Below, one piece after another: positions 7,250-20,826 of a stretch of DNA of 64,000 nt. Position numbers and translations under genes: made by a program. Every line of letters starts with the position of its first letter. The stretch's first letter is position 1. The notes beneath the pieces are model-generated. The model made no database searches. It was given only the letters and a program-made list of their open reading frames with translations, and had not been told where the DNA came from. Source of the DNA: Phocaeicola vulgatus ATCC 8482 (GTDB lineage Bacteria > Bacteroidota > Bacteroidia > Bacteroidales > Bacteroidaceae); assembly GCF_000012825.1 (NCBI RefSeq), contig NC_009614.1, positions 744,001 through 808,000 of the forward strand, given 5' to 3'.

Positions 7250-9646
7250 CTATTTTCTTCTTGAATTGATACGGTCATAAAGCAGATTGATGACTTTACA
7301 ATCAAACTCCCCATCAGGATAAAGTTGTTCTATTTCTTTCCTTACATTATACTTATGTCTTGTTACCGTTGCCTGATCCACATCCAGCACTCTTGAAATA
7401 ATAGCAGCATCAATATCTTCTATCATCAGAAGTATCGTTATAAAATACCTTTCTTTTCCCCTTCGTTTCATAAAGGATAATTTACCCAATTCAGGATATT
7501 TGTCAGCAAAATCCAAACACACCTGTTTCAGTTCCTGACGCATATCATCCTCTCCCTCTGTTTTTCTGTATCCCAAGGCATCAAACAGGGTCTTGACTTT
7601 TTTGTCAACCTTATGAACGTCCATTTCCAGTTCCTCCCAATTCATCCCGACATTATCCGGATTTATCCCTTTTTTATCCATCAGCGCTTTCCGAGTTCCT
7701 TTTTTCCGTCTTTTCAAAAGGAAAAGAGCAAGAAAAGCCGATAGCAGCACCGCTATTGACAGGATGATATACAGCGCATAGGACATCTCTTCTTTTTCTA
7801 TCGAGATAGGAAGCAAGCCTGATTTACCATCAAAAAGGAATAATCCTGACTTACATCCCAAAACCGCTTTCCGTCCATTGACGGCAATACAAGGCTTGCT
7901 AAAAGCCAAATCGCAGAATAATGGTTCTGGAACACCGGCATCATCCAATCCCTTAAAACTCATACCATAATAATAGAGTATGAAAAAGCCCTCATTAGGA
8001 TTCTTTTCAAGAGCTCCCGATATTGATTTCACATGTTTCACTGGCAACAAGGTCGCATTTTCTTCATTAACGATTCCCAACGAGGTATTCAAGTATTTAT
8101 TTCTACCATTCATTATCACACCATAAACACTCTCATACCCTGATAAATCACATATCTGCCAGAAAGATTCCTGCGGTCTGTTTAAAGGTCTTCCATACAA
8201 TCCTTTGTTCAAGGTCGTTACATAAATACTATCCTCATTCTCACAAATTCCGGTAATATAAGCGTCGATAGTATCTTTCACCCCTTTATCTGACACAACC
8301 GGAATAGGAGTTACAATATGGTCCTGCTGTTCATCTATAATACCTAAATATTCCCTAGTACCCACATAAAGACAATGTTCCACGGTGGAATAATAAAGAG
8401 AAGTGATATTATTCTGCCCTTTCGTGTTACTGAACTGCAAAAGACACTCCGCTCTATTGCCTTTAATCTTATAAAGTTTCTTACGCGTAGCAAGAAAGAA
8501 AGTATTAGGACTGGTTTCCAAAAATTTTATAATATCATTACCCACAATATCCAAGCCTTCAATCTTTCCTAAAGACTTTGATTTGAATTCCGGATGATTA
8601 TAGACAAACTTATACAGATGTAAACGAAGATCATCGGTAATAAAGAAAATGGAGTCTCCCATCCTTTTATCACTAACCGCCAATACATTATTGTCTAAAT
8701 CTGCCGAGTTCTGTCGCAAGGCAAAAGAAAGCATAGCCTCTCTGCATGCCAGATGCAGAAAATCTTTCCCCATAAAGCCTATCTGCCTGGCGATAGTACT
8801 GATACCATTCGGCAAATCATATTCTAAAGTGCAACCGTCTTTGACATAAAGTATAGAATTAGCACTGATAAACCATTCATCCTTGTCGGGTCCTTGAGCA
8901 TACAAGTAGCACCGTCCTTTGCGTACAAGCGTCTTTTTTCCATCGGGAGATATCTTAAAAACCGAATTTTCCAACAAAGCATATACTGTATCATTATAAA
9001 CACTGACATTGGTAACCAGAGAATCTATAACAGGTCGTTTAAAGTCCTTTTCAAGATTACGGACAACAAACAACCCCTGTTCACTAGCCACATATAGTTT
9101 TTTTTCCTTTATCACAACCTTATTCACCCCACAGTTTTTACTACATTTCCCTAGTTGAATGGGAGTGAGTTCATGAGATGTGGAACCATCTTTCAAATTC
9201 AATCTAAACAGTCCATTACTAGTCCCCACATACAAATACTGTTTGTCATCATCCAAAGCCATACTATATACCGAATAATTCATCCTCTTATTTTTTATGT
9301 AGTAAGTCTGGGTCTGCCGAGAGGATTTAGCCAATAGTTTCAAACCGGCATCTCTTGTTCCCACAAACAGAGAATCTTCACTATATTCCAATATATCATA
9401 TATACGCCGGTTGCTATTAATGGAATAGGTCTGGCAATTATTGTTCACTTTTTCTATGATACAACCGTCTTCCTGACCAATATAAAGTTTATCCGCATCT
9501 GCTGTCGAACGGCTGATACATGATATAGGAGCGTCAAATGTATTGATATTGCAAGTGAGCTTTATAGGTTTCGGAACAAGTGCATCCTTGCAGCCTGTCA
9601 AACAGAACAAGGCTAATATAAAAAGAAAGTACAAGCTTTTTTTCAT
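7250..9646 (-). CDS. Lipoprotein-anchored beta-propeller / transmembrane / HTH-like sensor-regulator
   Basis: A 798-residue protein I cannot place in a named family. Residues 1-19 form a lipoprotein signal (LFCLTGCKD). Residues about 30-620 hold repeated strands with propeller-like LYVGT / LFVGTRDAGLKLL / YVGTREYLG signatures, as in Reg_prop sensor domains. One membrane helix (ALYIILSIAVLLSAFLALFLL, about 626-646) is followed by a basic stop-transfer. The cytoplasmic tail of about 150 residues has DAAIISRVLDVDQATVTRHK (about 735-755), which reads like a helix-turn-helix. No kinase or receiver domain is present. A direct-acting, SusR-like one-component sensor is the simplest inference. It has its own promoter and terminator, between PUL 1 and the phosphate genes. 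Confidence 0.65.
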   Translation of the reverse strand: MKKSLYFLFILALFCLTGCKDALVPKPIKLTCNINTFDAPISCISRSTADADKLYIGQEDGCIIEKVNNNCQTYSINSNRRIYDILEYSEDSLFVGTRDAGLKLLAKSSRQTQTYYIKNKRMNYSVYSMALDDDKQYLYVGTSNGLFRLNLKDGSTSHELTPIQLGKCSKNCGVNKVVIKEKKLYVASEQGLFVVRNLEKDFKRPVIDSLVTNVSVYNDTVYALLENSVFKISPDGKKTLVRKGRCYLYAQGPDKDEWFISANSILYVKDGCTLEYDLPNGISTIARQIGFMGKDFLHLACREAMLSFALRQNSADLDNNVLAVSDKRMGDSIFFITDDLRLHLYKFVYNHPEFKSKSLGKIEGLDIVGNDIIKFLETSPNTFFLATRKKLYKIKGNRAECLLQFSNTKGQNNITSLYYSTVEHCLYVGTREYLGIIDEQQDHIVTPIPVVSDKGVKDTIDAYITGICENEDSIYVTTLNKGLYGRPLNRPQESFWQICDLSGYESVYGVIMNGRNKYLNTSLGIVNEENATLLPVKHVKSISGALEKNPNEGFFILYYYGMSFKGLDDAGVPEPLFCDLAFSKPCIAVNGRKAVLGCKSGLFLFDGKSGLLPISIEKEEMSYALYIILSIAVLLSAFLALFLLKRRKKGTRKALMDKKGINPDNVGMNWEELEMDVHKVDKKVKTLFDALGYRKTEGEDDMRQELKQVCLDFADKYPELGKLSFMKRRGKERYFITILLMIEDIDAAIISRVLDVDQATVTRHKYNVRKEIEQLYPDGEFDCKVINLLYDRINSRRK

Positions 9647-9726
9647 ATTTTACTCATTTAAGTGATATCGATTAAACAAAGGCTTTCTACAATTAATCAA
9701 AAAGTTGAATATCTGTTATGCTTATG

Positions 9727-9758
9727 CAAATATAATACGTTTTCTCAAAATCCGGAAA
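9727..9758 (-). promoter_or_regulatory. Probable promoter of the propeller regulator gene
   Basis: Minus-strand TATATTTG (9727-9734) fits the -7 consensus, with TTTC 20 bases upstream as an imperfect -33. It is about 80 bases before the start codon. Confidence 0.5.
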
Positions 9759-9808
9759 GCTCTTAACAGATTATTAGCTAATTCCTTAATATGCCTTCCA
9801 TATACAAA

Positions 9809-9863
9809 AGAAGTTACGTCAAAACCCAGATGATTCTCTCACCCGACTTTTGACATAACTTCT
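9809..9863 (-). terminator. Terminator hairpin at the end of the PUL 1 operon
   Basis: Arms AGAAGTTACGTCAAAA and TTTTGACATAACTTCT pair with one mismatch around a loop of about 23 bases, 30 bases beyond the GH29 stop. It marks the 3' end of the susC-to-GH29 run. Confidence 0.6.
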
Positions 9864-9892
9864 CCTAAAATAAAAAAATATATTAACCTGAT

Positions 9893-11752
9893 TTATTTCA
9901 ACAATACTCCTATCTCACCGACAGCAGTTACTGCTTTGTTATTTATTTCGGTAACAGGCTCCAGTTTAAAATAACGGGCCGGATAAGTCTTTCCGAAACG
10001 TACAAAATAAGGAACAGGATTATGCATGATATTACTGAATTCACCTGTAGCGTCACACTTCATCCAATCCTTACCATCCCGACTGACATAAAAGTTGTAT
10101 TTATAGATAGTGCCAGTCAGATCCTCCTCCTGTGCAGGAGCATAACTGAAACCGGCTATTTCCACTTCTTTACCCATATCAACCACCAAGGGAGTTAAAG
10201 TTTCGGTTTTCCAAACAGTTTCCTGTTTTCCATCGATGGCTGCGGCTGCATCCATGCCCACTGTTTTCCAACCATCCACCGGGACATCACTCAAAGTTAC
10301 TTTCATCGTTTTATCAACCAATGGTTCAGCATAATACAAGCCTATGTTACTGATATTGACGGTTCCACGAGCACCCGTAATTGTCACTCTAACCTTTTCG
10401 GCATGACTATCCGAGAAAGGCAACAACCGTTTATATCCCACCGTAGTTCCCTCACCCACATGATGCCATGCGCCATTGGCGAACACTTCTACTGTAAAAC
10501 CTTCCACACGCTGGCCTTTTGTAATATCCTCCTGAATTAAGAAAGTATTAACAAGTGTATTCTTCCTCACCTTATATTCTTTCGTATCTCCTACTTTGGC
10601 TGTCCATATCCTATTTCCCTTCTCAACTTTATTATCGGCAAAGGTCTTTTTTATATATTCCGTCAACTCCTTGATACGTTTCACATCATTCTCGTGCATC
10701 AAACCACGTTTATCGGGTGGAATATTCAGCAACAAAACAGAGTTACAACCCACAGAACGATAATAAATATTCACCAAGTTGGCAAGTGAACGAACTTGAT
10801 TATCCTGTTCGGCATGATAGAACCATCCCGGACGGATAGAAACATCAACTTCAGAAGGATACCAGAACAAATCCGATGCTTTAGATACCAATTCACGGCT
10901 TCCCAAATCCTTGGACATAGCATTTATGCCCAATCTCTTATAGACTTCATCAGAACCCGGATAAGAATTAGGCATCAAAGCCGTTGCACTCCATTCCGTG
11001 GTACGTCCCAATCCACCTTCATTACCTACCCAACGCACATCATCGCCCATGATAGCGGTAACTGCCTTAGGTTGAAGACGACGGATAGTCTTCAAAATAG
11101 CGTCCCAATCATATTCCTGCTTCTTTCCGTTAGGTCCTTCGCCGTTAGCTCCATCAAACCATACCTCATGCACTTCTCCGTAATTGGTAAGCAGTTCAGT
11201 CAGCTGTTCGATGAAAAACTTATTATAAGCTTCTCCTTGTCCGTAACATTCCGCATTACGATCCCAAGGAGAAAGATAGACTCCGAATTTCAATCCATAC
11301 TTGTCACAAGCTTTGCGGAGTTCCTGTACCACATCCCCTTTTCCGTTTTTCCATGGAGAAGAAGCAACAGAATGCTTGGTTGTCCGGGTAGGCCACAAAC
11401 AGAAACCATCATGATGCTTGGCAGTAATGATAGCCATTTTGAAGCCACCTTCCTTCAGAGCTCTTACCCATTGTTCACAATCCAATTCGGTAGGATTGAA
11501 AATGGCCGGATCTTCTTTACCATCTCCCCATTCACGGCCTGTAAAGGTATTAATACCAAAATGAAGGAAACAAGTGAATTCCATTTGTTGCCATGCCAAC
11601 TGTTGCGGTGTAGGCACCAAACGGGAAGCCATATCTATCTTCTGTTCCGTAGTCGCTCCTGCCGGAAAAGCTACGTGTTTCTCATAATACTCCTGTGCCT
11701 GAGTTCCCAGAAAAGCACAAAGTAAGGCTGCGGTTAGAATCGTTTTTCTCAT
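9893..11752 (-). CDS. Alpha-L-fucosidase, GH29
   Basis: A 619-residue secreted GH29 fucosidase that releases alpha-linked L-fucose. Signal peptide 1-19 (FLGTQAQ). The catalytic (beta/alpha) barrel shows LHFGINTF, ITAKHHDGFCLWPT and the nucleophile motif EVHEVWFDGANG, with the nucleophile Asp at about residue 200. The last ~140 residues form a carbohydrate-binding F5/8 type C-like module. The barrel sequence and C-terminal module look more like GH29 subfamily B (alpha-1,3/1,4 fucosidases of Lewis structures) than subfamily A, but that is from memory. It is the last gene of the PUL 1 enzyme run, 17 bases after GH2. Confidence 0.9.
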   Translation of the reverse strand: MRKTILTAALLCAFLGTQAQEYYEKHVAFPAGATTEQKIDMASRLVPTPQQLAWQQMEFTCFLHFGINTFTGREWGDGKEDPAIFNPTELDCEQWVRALKEGGFKMAIITAKHHDGFCLWPTRTTKHSVASSPWKNGKGDVVQELRKACDKYGLKFGVYLSPWDRNAECYGQGEAYNKFFIEQLTELLTNYGEVHEVWFDGANGEGPNGKKQEYDWDAILKTIRRLQPKAVTAIMGDDVRWVGNEGGLGRTTEWSATALMPNSYPGSDEVYKRLGINAMSKDLGSRELVSKASDLFWYPSEVDVSIRPGWFYHAEQDNQVRSLANLVNIYYRSVGCNSVLLLNIPPDKRGLMHENDVKRIKELTEYIKKTFADNKVEKGNRIWTAKVGDTKEYKVRKNTLVNTFLIQEDITKGQRVEGFTVEVFANGAWHHVGEGTTVGYKRLLPFSDSHAEKVRVTITGARGTVNISNIGLYYAEPLVDKTMKVTLSDVPVDGWKTVGMDAAAAIDGKQETVWKTETLTPLVVDMGKEVEIAGFSYAPAQEEDLTGTIYKYNFYVSRDGKDWMKCDATGEFSNIMHNPVPYFVRFGKTYPARYFKLEPVTEINNKAVTAVGEIGVLLK

Positions 11753-11769
11753 TTTTCTTTATTACTAGG

Positions 11770-17153
<5,384 letters not shown>

Positions 17154-17170
17154 GATATATGCTATTTTTC

Positions 17171-18760
17171 TTATTCTTTGTCTCTATCGGGTGAAAAGCG
17201 TACCGGATCATTATACTGCTCCTGCAATCTTGCCAATTCAGTCTTCAGCTCCGTCACAACCGGTTCATATTCTTTCTGACCATAAAGATTATGCATTTCC
17301 GTAGGGTCTGCCTGTAAATCATACAATTCCCACACATCAATATCATTATAAAAATGAATTAATTTATAACGCTCTGTACGTACACCATAATGACGTTTCA
17401 CCATATGTTCTGCCGGATATTCATAAAAATGATAATACAATGATTTGCGCCAATCAGCAGGTTTTTCTCCTTTCAACAGTGGAAGCAACGAAACACCTTG
17501 GATATCTTCGGGAACAGGAGCACCTGCCAATTCCAGAAAGGTAGGTGCATAATCTATGTTTTGCACCAGTTCTGTAATATCACCTTTCCTGTCAAAACCT
17601 TTGGGCAACCGCATTATAAGCGGAGTATGCATGGATTCTTCGTACATAAAGCGTTTGTCAAACCAACCATGTTCTCCCATATAGAAGCCTTGGTCTGAAG
17701 TATAAACCACCAAGGTATTGTCCAGCATATTCTTTTCTTTCAGATAATCCAGTACACGACCTACATTATCATCCAACGATTTCACTGTTTTCATATAGTC
17801 ACGCATATAGCGCTGGAACTTCCAATCGGCCAATTCTTTACCTTGAGGATTCTTTTTATAGAAGTCATCGATAATGGGACCATAAAACTTATCCCATGCC
17901 GCACGCTGCCCCTCATCCATACGTCCGATATAATTTTCATAAAGAGCCTTCAAACGGGTTTGTTTATCGGGGCGAAGCATCTTAAGGTCATAAATCATAT
18001 CCATATCCTTCACGATGCTCATTTCCTGAGCCGCTGCCGCAGGACGTCCTTCATAATCATCAAAGAAATTATCGGGCAACGGAAAAGTTTTATCTTCATA
18101 CAAAGACAAGTTACAAGTATCTGCCAGCCAGTTGCGATGAATAGCCTTGTGATGAATCAAAATACAAAAAGGTTTGTCTTTATCCCGTTTGTTCTCCATC
18201 CAGTCTATGGCATCATCAGTAATGATATTGGTTATATACCCATGTTTTTGAATGGTGTCATTGTCTTGCGTAATAAAATCCGGATTATAGTAATCACCTT
18301 GTCCGGGTACAATCTCCCAATAATTGAAACCTGTGGGCAGACTCTCTAAGTGCCATTTTCCGATAAGGGCGGTCTGGTATCCGGCCTGTTGCAGCAGCTT
18401 CGGAAAAGTCTGTTGCGAACCATCAAATATACAAGTGGTATTATCATAGAATTTATTAGTACAACTATGCTTGCCGGTAATCATGCAGGCACGGCTGGGA
18501 CCACTTAATGAATTGGCCACAAAACTGTTAGTAAAACGCACTCCGTCATTAGCAATGCGGTCAAGGTTAGGCGTTTCCATATAACGCTTGTCATAGCAGC
18601 TCATCATCTGGGCAGTATGGTCATCGGTCATTATATACACGATGTTGTAAGGTTTCTGCTCCTCAGTTTTCTTTTGTGAAGCGCATGATGACAAAGATGC
18701 CACAGCAGTGATGCCGGTCAAAGAAAAAAGTAATCCTGATTGTAGGTTGTTCATATTCAT
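17171..18760 (-). CDS. S1-family sulfatase, Ser-type, lipoprotein
   Basis: A formylglycine-dependent sulfatase of about 529 residues. The start is taken at MNMNNLQ, which gives a lipoprotein signal ending LSSCAS; a start 33 bases upstream would break it. The first metal-site motif is YIMTDDHT. The activation motif is SGPSRACMITG, so the residue converted to formylglycine is serine, not cysteine; only anaerobic maturases handle this type, and one is encoded at 3.3 kb. GEHGWFDKR and IGKWHLE are further sulfatase signatures. It resembles S1_11 (GlcNAc-6-O-sulfatases) as I recall them; the position specificity is inference. A strong terminator separates it from susD, so it may be expressed at a lower level. 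Confidence 0.9.
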   Translation of the reverse strand: MNMNNLQSGLLFSLTGITAVASLSSCASQKKTEEQKPYNIVYIMTDDHTAQMMSCYDKRYMETPNLDRIANDGVRFTNSFVANSLSGPSRACMITGKHSCTNKFYDNTTCIFDGSQQTFPKLLQQAGYQTALIGKWHLESLPTGFNYWEIVPGQGDYYNPDFITQDNDTIQKHGYITNIITDDAIDWMENKRDKDKPFCILIHHKAIHRNWLADTCNLSLYEDKTFPLPDNFFDDYEGRPAAAAQEMSIVKDMDMIYDLKMLRPDKQTRLKALYENYIGRMDEGQRAAWDKFYGPIIDDFYKKNPQGKELADWKFQRYMRDYMKTVKSLDDNVGRVLDYLKEKNMLDNTLVVYTSDQGFYMGEHGWFDKRFMYEESMHTPLIMRLPKGFDRKGDITELVQNIDYAPTFLELAGAPVPEDIQGVSLLPLLKGEKPADWRKSLYYHFYEYPAEHMVKRHYGVRTERYKLIHFYNDIDVWELYDLQADPTEMHNLYGQKEYEPVVTELKTELARLQEQYNDPVRFSPDRDKE

Positions 18761-18881
18761 AAATTTAAATAAGCAAAGAATTAACATCCGCAAAGATACA
18801 AGTTATGTTATTGTTTCTTGTCTGGAAATGACTATTTTATATCTGAGAATGTCCAGAAACAGGTTACAGACAAGAAAAAAA

Positions 18882-18913
18882 CGGATGCAAAGCGCAGGTG
18901 CGCCCTGCATCCG
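18882..18913 (-). terminator. Intra-operon terminator between susD and the sulfatase
   Basis: Nested perfect arms CGGATGCA / TGCATCCG and GCGC / GCGC. On the minus strand the hairpin is followed by seven T, so this is a textbook rho-independent terminator. It probably attenuates transcription from susCD into the enzyme genes. Confidence 0.85.
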
Positions 18914-18961
18914 GAAAAATCCAATAAAGACCTATTGAATAAAGCGTTCTATCATGTTTTC

Positions 18962-20797
18962 TTAATTAGTATAACCATAATTATTATCACTATAATCAAG
19001 AGCAGAATTGGTATCTATCTCATCTTTCGGAACCGGGAGCAATAAATTTTTCTTCAGGAAGTTTTCATCATTCAAATTTCCATCATTAAAAATACGTTCT
19101 CCCCAGTTCCCGTTCCCTTTAGGATTATTGGCCACTGATTCTTGAATAATTCCATGCCCATTGTTGACCTCGAAAGCTTTTTTCAAAAGCTCTGTGCCAC
19201 GTAAACGCATTTTCTGATACATTTCCGGTTCACCGGCACCTTCGAAAATACGTTCAAAATAAATTTTCTCACGCACTTGTTCCTTAGACAAGCCACTCTT
19301 CCAGTCAGCCGGCTGAGACGCGTTTCCTGATTGACGCGCTCTCTTCAGCACCTCATTGGCCAATGTTATCGCCTTGTCAGTCTGCCCCAATTCATTATAT
19401 ACATCCGCTGCCATCAGCAACATATCTGCATAACGATACAAAATTAAATTCTTATGACTGTTATTACCACTCTGCTCAGGATCCCACGGTTTCTTGAAAT
19501 AGGGCCATGACTTTGTATTGGTAGATGGCTTTTTTGTCGCATTTTCCAACAAAGACAACAAGCCTTTCAAATACCCTTTTTCAGCGGGAGTCGCAGTAGC
19601 CGTATCGGCAATCATAGCATAAAGTTCTTCAGCTTTCGGACTAGCCGGATCAGCTAATTTCTCGTAAGGAATCCGTCCTACATACAACTTGGGTTTCTTC
19701 CATCCGGCAGGTTTTTCTTCTCCTTTAATGGTATATGTAAAATAAGGATATGCATATACAGTATCGCGCGCCGAAGCTATAGGCTCCTCTTTAGGTTTCT
19801 CACCTTTTCCTACTCCGGCATAAGACTTCCAATAAGTCAGGAATGTGCTTTCAATACGTGGATCACCGGGATAAGTAGCCCAAAAATAATCATACAAAGC
19901 TTTTGAAGCACGTATGCGGTCCCAAGCCTGCCCATTACAAGAGCCATTAGGAGCGACCAGCCAGCTACCCCGATTACGGGTGGTAGAACCTGCAAGTGCA
20001 AAATTCAATTGAAAAATAGATTCCGGAGAACCTTGTACGTAATCAACAAACAAATCACTGAATTTATCCGCCAGCCGGTATTTAGGCATTACCTCATCAA
20101 AACACGCTTTCGCCTTCTCCCAAGCCGTATTATCACCCTGACAGCCCAAAGTATGATAGAGTTTTCCTAGATACGCTTTCGCCGCCCACTTCGTTGCAAA
20201 ACCGTCATCATCTTTTTCCGGTAAATTCTCATAAGCGAACTCCCAGTCAGTACGTACCAATTCAAAGACCTCATTTTTAGGAGAACGAGGAACAGCTACT
20301 CCGTCATGAGCAGAGGGAGTGGTCTTTAAAGGTACATCTCCATAGGTAACTGCCAAATTATAATAAGCCAATGCACGCAAAAAACGAGCAGCCGCTTCCA
20401 TTGGCAATTTATCAGCCGATTCTAACGGACTATCGGCAATATTGGCAATGAATGCATTTGTTTCACCAATCACTTTATACATCCCTCTCCACGCCATTGT
20501 GTTTATGGTTTCATCAATTCCTCCGTCCATAGAAACCAATAAATCTGTAGAACTGCCATTCGTTTGTGACCATCCAAAACCACAATATCCAAATGTAACT
20601 TCCTGCCATGCCTGGCCATAAGCATTATCAGCCGACATATATCCGTAACATCCCATCAAAGCCTGTTTGGCATTTTCCACAGTACTAAACTGAGTTTTTG
20701 TATTTATCGTATATTGCGGGTCTTCATCCAGCCACGATTCGCAGGATGCCAATGACAAAGCACCTGCTAATAAAAATATATATTTTAGTTTTTTCAT
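18962..20797 (-). CDS. SusD/RagB-family glycan-binding lipoprotein (PUL 1)
   Basis: A 611-residue surface lipoprotein that caps its SusC partner and captures glycan. Signal and lipobox are ALSLASCESWLDEDP. The SusD-like TPR region includes the usual AARFLRALAYYNLAVTYGDVPL (here split across about residues 128-150), and NLILYRYADMLLMAADVYNELG near the C-terminal third is typical of SusD_RagB. It starts 29 bases after susC. Length is within the range of the family. Confidence 0.95.
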   Translation of the reverse strand: MKKLKYIFLLAGALSLASCESWLDEDPQYTINTKTQFSTVENAKQALMGCYGYMSADNAYGQAWQEVTFGYCGFGWSQTNGSSTDLLVSMDGGIDETINTMAWRGMYKVIGETNAFIANIADSPLESADKLPMEAAARFLRALAYYNLAVTYGDVPLKTTPSAHDGVAVPRSPKNEVFELVRTDWEFAYENLPEKDDDGFATKWAAKAYLGKLYHTLGCQGDNTAWEKAKACFDEVMPKYRLADKFSDLFVDYVQGSPESIFQLNFALAGSTTRNRGSWLVAPNGSCNGQAWDRIRASKALYDYFWATYPGDPRIESTFLTYWKSYAGVGKGEKPKEEPIASARDTVYAYPYFTYTIKGEEKPAGWKKPKLYVGRIPYEKLADPASPKAEELYAMIADTATATPAEKGYLKGLLSLLENATKKPSTNTKSWPYFKKPWDPEQSGNNSHKNLILYRYADMLLMAADVYNELGQTDKAITLANEVLKRARQSGNASQPADWKSGLSKEQVREKIYFERIFEGAGEPEMYQKMRLRGTELLKKAFEVNNGHGIIQESVANNPKGNGNWGERIFNDGNLNDENFLKKNLLLPVPKDEIDTNSALDYSDNNYGYTN

Positions 20798-20826
20798 TTT
20801 ACAAAAAAAATTATCGGTTAAACTAT

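Noticed and set aside
10796..11725. A 309-codon plus-strand frame over the GH29 gene
   Set aside because: Antisense shadow; the minus strand carries an intact fucosidase with catalytic motifs.
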